Shown: piece by piece, positions 55,733 through 64,000 of the stretch
Position numbering within the stretch: the stretch's first letter is position 1
Layout of the letters: each line of letters opens with the position of its first letter
Assembly (NCBI GenBank): GCA_014529385.2
Contig: CM043955.1
Span: 153,729,640 to 153,793,639 of the forward strand
Reading direction: 5' to 3'
DNA: 64,000 nt
Origin: Adiantum capillus-veneris
Taxonomy: Eukaryota; Streptophyta; Polypodiopsida; Polypodiales; Pteridaceae
The notes under the pieces: model-generated
Databases searched by the model: none
What the model was told of the DNA's origin: nothing
The model's input: the letters and a program-made list of their open reading frames with translations, nothing else
Translations under genes and position numbers: made by a program

Positions 55733-58700
55733 CTATGAAGTGTCTGTGGGCGAAGCATTGTAGTTGTTTTGGTCATAAGTTCCCAATGCAATTGTAGAGC
55801 GATGATACAACAGTCTTTCCAATAAAGCTGCTCTTTGTTTGATTGAAGGATTGGTGGTCGGGTTTTGGGTTGGTTTTGGCACTTCGGTAGTAGAATCAGT
55901 AGATGGATTCTTCTTTACCTTGTTGTTCTTTTTCACAATCCAAATCTGCTTCCGCTTCGCTTGTGCTTGCCACAAACTCTTTGCGACCCAAACCTGCTTT
56001 GTTCTTTGTATTGATTTCCTCGCCTTGAAATACCTAGGAGTTTCCGTGGATTGTACTGAAGGGAGTTCCTGTTTACAAATCCTTGGGATCCAAATTTGCT
56101 TGCTATAGCTTTGTGCCGTCATGAACTTCTTTGGAATCCAGATCTGTTTCACTGTCCTTGATTGTCTGGAATCACTCTGTTGTCTGGTATTGAAGACTCT
56201 TTTTTCCACCTTTGTGTTCTCTGGCACAACGTTTTTTGGTCTCCATATCAACTTTGACTCCGTTTTTTTCCAAGGTTGAGCTGTTATATTATTGCTTGTC
56301 TTCCTTATCCAATGTTGAGAGTTCCTCGTCGAAGAGCAATCCAGTTGTATAGAAACTTTTGGTTGCCATTGCTTCTTCTTTTTCTCTGGTTGTTGTTTAC
56401 CTTTGTTCTTGGATTCGTCCTTTGGAGTTGGCACTGCTCCTTTGGTGAACTTAACTGATTGACTTTCACCTTCGTATTTGATAAGCACTGATTTAGAACT
56501 CCAGTCAATCATTGCATTGTATTGCTTCTGCCATGTTTGTCCTAGCAATAATGGATGTTGTGTAGCTTGGTCTTCAACCACGTAAAACATATGAGGATAC
56601 ACATACTTGTTAATCTGTATATGTAAAACTGTGCATCCGACAGTTTTGATTGAATTCTCAGAGTAACTCTTTAACTCTTGCTTGGCAGTTTGTAATTTAG
56701 TGGCATTTGTCAATTGTCTATACAAACTGAGTGAAAGTAGGTTAGTTTGAGCTCCTAAATCCAATAGTGCTCTGGCTTTGATTTGGTTGGTTCCTACTTT
56801 GCATTCAATGATGGGTTCTTCTTTGTCATTATCCATTTCTGTTATAATGACTGCGTTTATTCGGATTGCTCCTTCATTGCGCTGTTTCTGACGCAGTAGT
56901 CTTCTTTTCTCCATTCTTTCCTTCGCCTCGGCTTGCGCTTCCTCCACAATCTTTTTCTTTTTCTGGACACGCAGCTTTTCTTGATGTATTTTGAGAAGCA
57001 TGTCTTGGGTTAGCGGCAAAAGATACTTTTTCACTCTACATCCACTAATCCAATTGGGCATTTCTTCTCCGTCTAATGTAGCAAGCTTGACGGCTCCACT
57101 TGGTGATAGATCTTTAATCACCAGAGGTCCCATCCCTCGCTTTTTAAGCTTCTTAGCATGCTGTTTCAGAGTGTAAACTAGGACATAGTCCCCAACCTTA
57201 AACTCTTTAGTCCGCACATGCTTATCAAAAAATTCCTTTTGTCGCCTTTTTTGAGCGTAGATAGAAGCTACTGCTTTTAGGCGAAGCTCGTCTAGCTTTT
57301 CCAGGTCATCTATTCTATCAGAAAGCTCGTGCCTTGTCCACTCTAGATCCTTAGCCACCCTTAAGGTTGAAATCAAGAATTCTATTGGTAGGATAGCATT
57401 TAGCCCAAAAACCATGTTATATGGGGTCGTTCCTATTGATGTTTTATATGCTACCCTATATGCCCATAATGTTGAATGCAACTTCTGGTCCCAGTCAGTT
57501 CTCAACTCAGATACAATCTTCGTAAGGACCGTGCATATGGTTTTGTTTGTTGCTTTAGCTTGTCCGTTTGCTTGTGGATGATATGGGGCTGATTTCCTAT
57601 GGATTACCATGAATTCATCTAGAAGGATCTCTATCACTTCATTTATAAAATGTGTGCCTCGATCACTCACAATTTCTTTTGGCAATCCATATCGTACAAA
57701 GACGTATTCATATAGAAATTGTGTCGTGGTCCTAGCATCTGCTTTTTGAGTTGCCTTTGCTTCGACCCACTTTGTTAGATAGTCTGTAGCCACAATGATG
57801 TATTGTGCATGAGTCTTATATGCAGGAGGTGAAATGGGTCCGACATAATCAATCCCCCATTTTGCAAAAGCTCTTGCCCCCATCATTGGTCTAAGCGGCA
57901 TATCATCTCTTTTAAGTGGTACTTTGGTCCGCTGACAGTCATCACACCGTTTAACGTATTCCTCAGCGTCCATATGTAATGTTGGCCGCCATATTCCTGC
58001 GACTAAGACAAGTTTTGTTGTCTCATCACCTAAGAAATGGCCTCCACCTACTCCTCCATGAGCTTGCTCCAGGATTATCACATACTCAGACTCTGATGCG
58101 CAAATCCTGAGCTGGTTGTCTTTACCTCTCTTATAGAGTTGATCTCTTATTAAAGCGTAATCTCTAGCTTCTGTCTGTACAGATTTCTGACGAGCTTTTG
58201 ACGTTCCTTCTGGGAAAGTTATATTTGTGAGATATTCAACAATATACTGACTCCATTCCGGAGCGATCATTATCTGATATAATGTCGAATACTCTGTTGG
58301 CGGTTTTGATGAACATACAATACATACAGTGACATATTCATGTACGCTTTCTTTCATTCCTGGCCAATAAACTCCCAATTGTAACAAATTCCTAAATGTG
58401 TTCCTTCTTGAACAATGAAATGCACATTCCTGAACATGTGCTTCGCGCAGATATATATTATATTCCTCAGGATTGATGCATAGTCGTAAAACATGATCAT
58501 TTCCCAATCGATACAACCTTCCTGCAACCAATTGAAGATTCTTGGATTGCTGAATAGCAATATGTTTCTGGTTGTATTCTCTTCTATCAAACTCTTCTCC
58601 ATAGGTTAATAGGCTAACGAAATTTTGAGACCACTTCGGTATCATTTCTATGTTGAACAAGTACGCGTCTGGCATGTCATCATCCACTCCTATAGGGTCT

Positions 58701-58921
58701 TCTCCATTCGTCAATCGTGAAAGATGATCAACTCTAAGATGTGTTTTTCCTTTCTTTACTACTACCGTGAAGTCGAATTCCAATAAGATAATGAACCATC
58801 TCACTATTCTCTTGGTATTGCATGGTTTATTCACTAGGTAGAGCAAGGCTTGGTGATCCGTAAAAAACACAAACTTGTTGGCTAGAAGATAATGCCGAAG
58901 TTTCTTCACAGCATATATCAT
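55733..58921 (-). CDS. pol: Family B pol C-terminal part: RNase H, two integrase zinc modules, integrase, protease 2, WxPK tail
   Basis: Open for 1,062 codons; the first codon is not native because a TAG lies just upstream (58,973-58,975) in the same frame as RT. RNase H end: FTDHQALLYLV (residues 20-30). Zinc module 1 (about 94-203): EAHVQECAFHC, then CIVC. Module 2 (about 219-330): QAHGGVGGGHFLG, then CDDCQ. Integrase core: Asp358 (WGIDYVGP), Asp420 (VSDRGTHF); position 456 is Lys (ANGQAKATNK) where Glu is catalytic. Protease 2 (about 700-815): ALLDLGAQTNLLS with Asp721, then LLLGQTWQKQYNAMIDW. The tail has W852, W871, W893, W928, W944, W978 and W994 in W-x-P-K-like motifs. The long open frame contrasts with family A. 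Confidence 0.92.
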   Translation of the reverse strand: MIYAVKKLRHYLLANKFVFFTDHQALLYLVNKPCNTKRIVRWFIILLEFDFTVVVKKGKTHLRVDHLSRLTNGEDPIGVDDDMPDAYLFNIEMIPKWSQNFVSLLTYGEEFDRREYNQKHIAIQQSKNLQLVAGRLYRLGNDHVLRLCINPEEYNIYLREAHVQECAFHCSRRNTFRNLLQLGVYWPGMKESVHEYVTVCIVCSSKPPTEYSTLYQIMIAPEWSQYIVEYLTNITFPEGTSKARQKSVQTEARDYALIRDQLYKRGKDNQLRICASESEYVIILEQAHGGVGGGHFLGDETTKLVLVAGIWRPTLHMDAEEYVKRCDDCQRTKVPLKRDDMPLRPMMGARAFAKWGIDYVGPISPPAYKTHAQYIIVATDYLTKWVEAKATQKADARTTTQFLYEYVFVRYGLPKEIVSDRGTHFINEVIEILLDEFMVIHRKSAPYHPQANGQAKATNKTICTVLTKIVSELRTDWDQKLHSTLWAYRVAYKTSIGTTPYNMVFGLNAILPIEFLISTLRVAKDLEWTRHELSDRIDDLEKLDELRLKAVASIYAQKRRQKEFFDKHVRTKEFKVGDYVLVYTLKQHAKKLKKRGMGPLVIKDLSPSGAVKLATLDGEEMPNWISGCRVKKYLLPLTQDMLLKIHQEKLRVQKKKKIVEEAQAEAKERMEKRRLLRQKQRNEGAIRINAVIITEMDNDKEEPIIECKVGTNQIKARALLDLGAQTNLLSLSLYRQLTNATKLQTAKQELKSYSENSIKTVGCTVLHIQINKYVYPHMFYVVEDQATQHPLLLGQTWQKQYNAMIDWSSKSVLIKYEGESQSVKFTKGAVPTPKDESKNKGKQQPEKKKKQWQPKVSIQLDCSSTRNSQHWIRKTSNNITAQPWKKTESKLIWRPKNVVPENTKVEKRVFNTRQQSDSRQSRTVKQIWIPKKFMTAQSYSKQIWIPRICKQELPSVQSTETPRYFKARKSIQRTKQVWVAKSLWQAQAKRKQIWIVKKNNKVKKNPSTDSTTEVPKPTQNPTTNPSIKQRAALLERLLYHRSTIALGTYDQNNYNASPTDTS

Positions 58922-58972
58922 TCCTAATCCCTCTCGCTCTGTTGTGGTGTAATTCTTCTCTGCATTGTTGAG

Positions 58973-60268
58973 CTATGGACTGGCGTAACAGATAGGAAAA
59001 TCCATGTTTCCTTCTTCTGGCTGAGCCAGAATGCATCCTATTGCATATGCCGAAGCATCTATATGCACATGGAATATCTTCTCCCAATCTGGTGATTTCA
59101 AGACTGGAGCAGTAATGAGTGCCTCTTTCAATTTCTTGAATGATTCCTCACACTCCTCTGTCCATTCAAAGTTCACTATTAGCCTGTAAAGTGGTTGGCC
59201 TATTATAGCGTACATGTAAATGAATCGTCTATAATATCCGCAATGTCCCATAAAGCTCTGTACTTGTTTCGCATTGGTTGGTCTAGGCATATCCACTATA
59301 ACTTTTATCTTCTCTAGATCCGTGGATATTACGTTTTGTGAGACAATATGTCCCAAAATTCTGCCCTATCGGACCATAAACACACATTTCTCAGGATTGA
59401 GACAAATGCGATATGTCCTACATTTCTCAAATACTTTTCTTAGGTGTTCTAGATGCTCATCTCTCAGAAGAGAATGTACACATAAGTCATCCATGTATAT
59501 TTCTAGAAACAACCTTAAGTATTCTTTGAAAGCATGCGTCATCAGCCTCTGGAAGGTTGCGGGAGCATTGGTTAGACCAAAAGGCATAACCCGATAAGCA
59601 TAAATTCCCCACTCCGTTGCAAAAGCTGTTTTATGTTGATCTTCCGGTGCTATGGCTAGTTGGTTATATCCTGAAAAACCATCAAGAAAGGAGTATGCTG
59701 TTTTCCCTGATACACGCTGTAGAACATGATCAGTTATCGGCAGGGGATGATTGTCCCTGATTGTTGCAGCATTCGCTTTCTTTAAGTTGACACACACTCG
59801 GAGTTTTCCGTTCTTCTTTGGTACCACCACAATCGGAGATACCCAATCGGTGTGTTCAATCTCGTATATGAATTCAGCTTCCATTAGCTTATCTATCTCT
59901 TCTTTGATTCGCTTAGAAAACGTATCATTATATGTGTATGGTCTCTGTCTGCTAGGCTTTGCGTCTTGTTTTAGTGGGATTGTGTGTTGGCATATTGATG
60001 GGTCAACTCCCTTTAAGTCCTTATAAGACCATGCAAACACATCCCTGTACTCTCTGAGAAGACTCAAAAGTCTCTCTTCCTCGCCTGGAGACAAATCTGT
60101 GGTTATGTACACCGGTCTAGGTGTCTCACCTGGAGCTGCTAAATCAACTTTTTTTGCATCCTCCGGTCCGTCATAAGATTCGTTCTCCCTTCTCTCTCGA
60201 ATAGGTTGGGTTAATACCACCTTCCTATCCTCTATTGTGAATTTTTTGTAGTGAGAGGGAACATCCAT
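58973..60268 (-). pseudogene. Family B reverse transcriptase and RNase H start
   Basis: Same frame as the integrase ORF; stops at 59,366 (TAG after CVFMVR) and 58,973 (TAG where sister has Gln in SRQLN). RT motifs: WVSPIVVVPKKNGKLRVCV, SFLDGFSGYNQ, FGLTNAPATFQRL, and EIYMDDLCVHS (YMDD intact, near 59,490). RNase H start: FHVHIDASAYAIG (near 59,075). Upstream, MDVPSHYKKFTIEDRKVVL may be the start of a mature RT or simply mid-polyprotein. Confidence 0.9.
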
Positions 60269-60305
60269 GTTTTCCTTGATTTTAGCGTTTTCGTCCTCTC
60301 CACTC

Positions 60306-61626
60306 TCAATTTATGTCGTCCAAACTTCTTTCAGAGTTTTCTTGAGCTCTTATGTACTTGTTTCTACGTTCTAACTTGGACTCCGTGTGTTCTCTATTGC
60401 GCTTATTCTTTTCTGATTTTTCTGTTTCAGTTTTCGTTTCATTCCTTTGAACTTGATTTCTTGAGCTTCTTTTGTCTTTTCGTAAGCTCTTTTGCTCATT
60501 GCCTCTCATTCTTCCAGAAATCTTGTCCTTAACACAATCTTCCGCCTTTACTAGCATTTCTTCGTTATAGTTTCTTCGTTTCCGCTTGAATTGTCCGTTG
60601 ACTTGTTGTCTGCTTCATTTCCCCACTCTCGATGATCGGGAATGTCGTGAAACACCTCTTCTTCATCTTCCTTTTCTAGTGTATCGTTCTTTTCAGTTTC
60701 TTTTTCGAGTATAGTTCTCAGCATGAAGTACGGAACCACGTCGTACCCGTCCTTGTCGCAAAATTTCGTTGTGGGACCATCCGGAATTGCACAAACATCT
60801 AGGGTTGCTAGAATGTGTGTCCATTCTAATGGTTCAAGCGTGTCCTCTGGAAAGGGTTCTCCTATATAAGTTTTGTCTTCGATAGCCCTTTCTAAAACAT
60901 ATTCTTCTCGCCTCAGACATCCACATTTTGAGGCTCCACACATCCATAACTCCTTCGGCTTACCTAACCAAGCTGGAAATTCGGATCCCACCAAAGTAGC
61001 TGAATCAAACTCCTCTACCGGTGTTCGGTTCACATCTTTGTAGCTATGGTCTCTCAGGTTCACACGTGTAGTGGTTTCCATATTTCTCAGGTATATGTGA
61101 TCGTAGCCCCAACCCTGAACCATTTTCAATTGTCTCTTGAATGGTCTTCCCAGTATGATATCATAGTTATTCTCCTTGCCAAAATCGACAATAGCAAAAG
61201 TATGTTCGTATTCAATGCCGCAAGAAGTTACTATGACTTTCTCTAATAACCCCATAGGTTTCTCCATGTGTCCATATGCTAATTGGAGTTTCAACCTAGT
61301 CTTCCTTATTGCTGGTTTCCCCCATTTTTTCCAGATTTATTTTGTAGCAATGGCTACCCCAGCTCCGCTGTCTAGTATTGCCATCGTGTTCACTCCTTGG
61401 AATTCAACTGGTAAGGTTGTATTCCCCTCTTCACCTTCGCAATACTCTCCGACCTTGTTTAAGGGTACAGGCTTAGCGTTCTTTTGTGGTTTGCTCAGCT
61501 CTTGTATACCCTCTTGCAGTCTCGATGTTGGGTCTTTTATCCCAAATTTCTCCAAGCATTTTCCTACAGTGGTCCACATATGTGGTCTTAGCCTCAAAAG
61601 CTCAGCTAGAGTGATAGTGCATGTCT
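60306..61626 (-). pseudogene. Family B protease 1 and basic linker
   Basis: Protease 1: TMAILDSGAGVAIATK (Asp intact, near 61,375), TAA at 61,337-61,339 where the sister has Glu, then IILGRPFKRQLKMVQGWG. The frame 61,294-60,551 ends in TAG, overlapping an ATG of another frame as ATGCTAG (60,557-60,551). That second frame encodes a Lys/Arg/Glu-rich stretch (60,557-60,306) resembling the basic linker ahead of RT in family A. RT then resumes in the protease frame. The overlap could be a recoding site or just decay. Confidence 0.8.
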
Positions 61627-62189
61627 GATAGGCTCCAATTTCATCATCAAAAAGGCTAAAAGATGTGGGTTTTTATTTGAAAGTCATTATCTTTACCCTA
61701 TGTTGATGGCATCTATGGCAATGTACAACCTTGCTGCCATATTATTTTTCATCCATTGCACCTTGTAAATGCACTTGGTTTGTTTAGCGGGTCTGCACTT
61801 GTGAATGCCAAAGCATAAAAACTCTCTCTAGTTTTAAAAATATCAAGCCATAAACCATGTATACACATGAAATCCTATCCTAAGGTTTCAAAAGTTATGT
61901 AATCTTTTTAAATTTTGAATAAAGAAAAAGGGAAAGGAGAGAGGTCGTGTGATTTGGGGAGTTAGAGGAGGTTGTAACCAACTTCTCTTTATCAACCCAT
62001 GCACGGCTTCTTTTCAAACTCTCTTGGATTGGGCACAACTCTCTCTCGATCGTTTCTTGCTTCTCTCTGTGTAAATTCTTCCTAGCTATGGAGGGAGAGA
62101 GTGAGGATGAAGATGAGGATGGGATTCTTGCATTTCTCTTGTGTGCTCTAGTATAGTATAGGCTTTCCTATGTGTGTATGGCTATGGCC

Positions 62190-62225
<36 letters not shown>

Positions 62226-62355
62226 ATGGTCTTTGTGTGGTTTCTTGAGTGCATTTCATGCAGTTTTAGTGGCTAGGAGCAAGCTCCATGCATATACTTT
62301 GCAGGCTTGAGCCCGGATCATTGCAAGTTTGATGTGCTTGGAAGGTAGTTGTTCA
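61627..62355. repeat. Solo LTR-like insertion, 729 bp, TSD ATGTC
   Basis: TGATAGGCTCC at the left and GTAGTTGTTCA at the right give TG...CA termini. ATGTC stands at 61,622-61,626 and 62,356-62,360. The homologous gene at about 27,470 runs through without the insertion. Contents: AT-rich DNA, a (GA)n at 62,192-62,222, no ORF. Termini and 5-bp duplication fit a solo LTR; orientation is not decided. Confidence 0.9.
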
Positions 62356-62360
62356 ATGTC

Positions 62361-62671
62361 ACTGGTGCTGACAAGATCTCTATCAATCCTTGCGAGTCCA
62401 TGACTTTTTCTGATGAGATTCTTCGTGAGGGATATGCTCTAATCTCGGATTTTGCTTCATACTCTCCTAAGTATGAAGGTAAGGTATTCAGTGAATGAGG
62501 TTTGCTCTCCATTGTTCTAACAAAGCCCCCATCTCCCCAATAAGATTGCAGATCCAAGTCCACTTGAGATCCTACCTCAAATTTCACTATGGGAGGATTC
62601 CTGATGTCCTTTTCCCAATTTGTCTGATTAGCTTGGCAACTTAGCTCATTTGCAAAGTTTGCCTCTCTCAC
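62361..62671 (-). pseudogene. Family B gag-pro linker, interrupted by the solo LTR
   Basis: The frame reads VREANFANELSCQANQ, then DLQSYWGDGGFVRTMESKPH, then SLNTLPSYLGEYEAKSE and GLIEILSAPVT, where the insertion begins. It matches 27,150-27,480 residue for residue in many places. A frameshift separates it from the gag ORF to the right. Confidence 0.8.
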
Positions 62672-62739
62672 TTGTTTCCAAAATTCATTGTAATCCTCAT
62701 CTCTTCCGTAAATCCTCTGTATGACTGGATGAAAACTCT

Positions 62740-64000
62740 CTATTCCTGATCGGTTGTGTTCAATACTATGCGGTCATCCTTGTGTGTATCTTCAAGCTTT
62801 TGTGCACTGGGAGTCTTTTCAGCTACCCGTGAAATGATAGTCTCTTGCTGAATTGGGTTTTCCGTTCCACAATTCATTGTTTCTCTTGGTGGTTCTAATA
62901 AGGCTTGTGCAGTCTCGATCATTCTCTGGCACATTTCAAGTCTCTGCTTTTCCAATTCCGCGTGTGGGTATGTCATCCACCTCTGTTCTTGTGTTTGGTT
63001 GTTCTTTAACCTAGCTTCGTAAGCTCTCATCAGTGCGTCCAATGGTTCGTGTACTTTGTCGACTAGCACTGATCCCCCTGAGCTTAAGCTCGTTGTTTCT
63101 TTGATACTCTTTTGTTTCGTTCTTTCCGGGCTCATTTCTCGTTTCCCGTTTTGACTCTCAAGTTTTTCTAATCTATCTTTAGTTCGCTTTAGTTCCTCAG
63201 TTAGAATAGCGTCTTCACGTTCTTTTCTCAACTTCATGCGTGCTTTTCTAGCTTTCCATGTGTTTCTCTGACTCCGCGGTCCTTGACTAACCACTTCAGT
63301 TGCTAACTTTCCATTCTCAGGTTCTCTAGTGGTTTTCTTAGCTTGAGCTCTAGTAACAACTTGCGTTGGTATCAGAGTTTCATTTTCGGACCCACTGCTG
63401 GTAGGAATAGTTTCTAGCATATTCAATGTCGTCTTTTGCACTTTGTTTGGATTCTTTGAACAATCCTCAATGAAGTGAGTAACCCCACACTCAGTGCAAT
63501 AAGCGTTAATTCTAATGATTTTCGTATGTGGACAAACATTCATCAGATGGTCACCTCCACACTTGTAACAGGGTCCTAGTGCTGGTCTTGGTCCCACTTG
63601 ATTCGTCCTTTGTGGATAGGATGGTCTTTGTCTTGTTAACCCTCCATGAGCTATGAAAATCAATGTTCTTGCGTCCAAATTGTATCTCTCTTCATCAGAA
63701 GCACTTGTAACTGTTAGTGTTCCAACATTCCCAATCATGCCCCATGGTTCTGGTTGTTTGGGTTCTTCTGGTGGGTAATACACAGTTGGAGACATGTGTG
63801 CACCAGATTCTTCATAATAGGCTTGAAAATGCACTAAGACTTGTTCTTCCTGATTCTCTAAGGTTGGTGCATATCTAATGCCCACTGGTCTTGCTCCTGG
63901 TAAAGGTGGTTGTTGTCCCCATACCGGTTGCGGTCTTTCTATCCCCATAGGTCCTGGTACATTTCCCGTTGGGTATCGAGGTACTGGATGTACCTGAGGT
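62740..64000 (-). CDS. gag: Family B gag, C-terminal part, open to window edge
   Basis: The frame continues past the ATG at 63,948 to the window edge, so the start is off-window. It has a Pro/Gln-rich stretch, then two zinc knuckles: CYKCGGDHLMNVC (near 63,560) and CTECGVTHFIEDC (near 63,490), both CX2CX3HX4C. VVTRAQAKK (about 63,350) is followed by a Lys/Arg/Glu-rich helix (ERTKDRLEKLESQNGKREM-like). Then come the conserved SSGGSVLVDKVHEPLDALM and WMTYPHAELEKQRLEM. It stops at 62,740, and homology resumes after a shift. Expected role: RNA binding and particle assembly. Confidence 0.85.
   Translation of the reverse strand, partial: PQVHPVPRYPTGNVPGPMGIERPQPVWGQQPPLPGARPVGIRYAPTLENQEEQVLVHFQAYYEESGAHMSPTVYYPPEEPKQPEPWGMIGNVGTLTVTSASDEERYNLDARTLIFIAHGGLTRQRPSYPQRTNQVGPRPALGPCYKCGGDHLMNVCPHTKIIRINAYCTECGVTHFIEDCSKNPNKVQKTTLNMLETIPTSSGSENETLIPTQVVTRAQAKKTTREPENGKLATEVVSQGPRSQRNTWKARKARMKLRKEREDAILTEELKRTKDRLEKLESQNGKREMSPERTKQKSIKETTSLSSGGSVLVDKVHEPLDALMRAYEARLKNNQTQEQRWMTYPHAELEKQRLEMCQRMIETAQALLEPPRETMNCGTENPIQQETIISRVAEKTPSAQKLEDTHKDDRIVLNTTDQE

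Larger units (their letters stand above)
55699..64000 (-). mobile_element. Gypsy family B element, gag to PPT, 5' end off-window
   Basis: Order on the minus strand: gag (right), protease 1, RT, RNase H, duplicated integrase zinc module, integrase core, protease 2, WxPK tail, PPT. Homologous to the derivative at 26,663-29,711 and more distantly to family A. Contains a 729-bp insertion at 61,627-62,355. Confidence 0.93.

Overview
The window is almost wholly repeat-derived DNA from a large, transposon-rich land-plant genome. It holds plant-type Ty1/copia and Ty3/gypsy LTR retrotransposons, long (CT)n and (CA)n microsatellites, MITEs, and no tRNA, rRNA or intact host gene that I can recognise. 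The mix of gypsy lineages and very long dinucleotide arrays would fit a fern or another seed-free plant, but that is inference and the species cannot be read from the sequence.

Left part (1-17,072). The 5' end of a gypsy element (family A, minus strand, open gag) is inserted in a truncated copia element (copia 1). Next come an unassigned stretch, a PPT-LTR-PBS relic, a 230-bp MITE, and a gypsy gag gene split by a full-length 5.06-kb copia element (copia 2). Then follow a second MITE, a microsatellite field, a 441-bp foldback and an LTR (family C) with a PBS.

Middle (17,073-34,677). A TR-GAG-like element (LTRs plus gag-pro only) carries a third MITE in one LTR, and its sister LTR preserves the empty site. 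To its right are a small zinc-knuckle ORF, a decayed gag element, a gypsy family B derivative that has lost RT, RNase H and integrase, a fragment of a DEAD-box helicase next to an LTR, and a second family C LTR.

Right part (34,678-64,000). A complete 13.3-kb family A gypsy element has 5-bp TSDs, a tRNA-Asp-like PBS and a PPT. Beyond it, on the minus strand, is an LTR element whose only visible gene is an unrecognised coiled-coil ORF of about 1,080 codons, with five copies of a 24-bp palindrome upstream. Last is an 8-kb family B gypsy element (minus strand, gag running off the right edge) with a solo LTR inserted in its gag-pro region.

The most unusual theme is shared by gypsy families A and B. 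Their polyprotein does not end with integrase. It continues in the same frame into a second retropepsin-like domain and then a tail of repeated W-(I/V)-P-K motifs. The right-hand element also has a tandem duplication of the integrase zinc-binding module. Nearly every copy carries stops, frameshifts or lost catalytic residues, so these are mostly fossils. The gag of the left-edge family A copy is open for all 271 visible codons.
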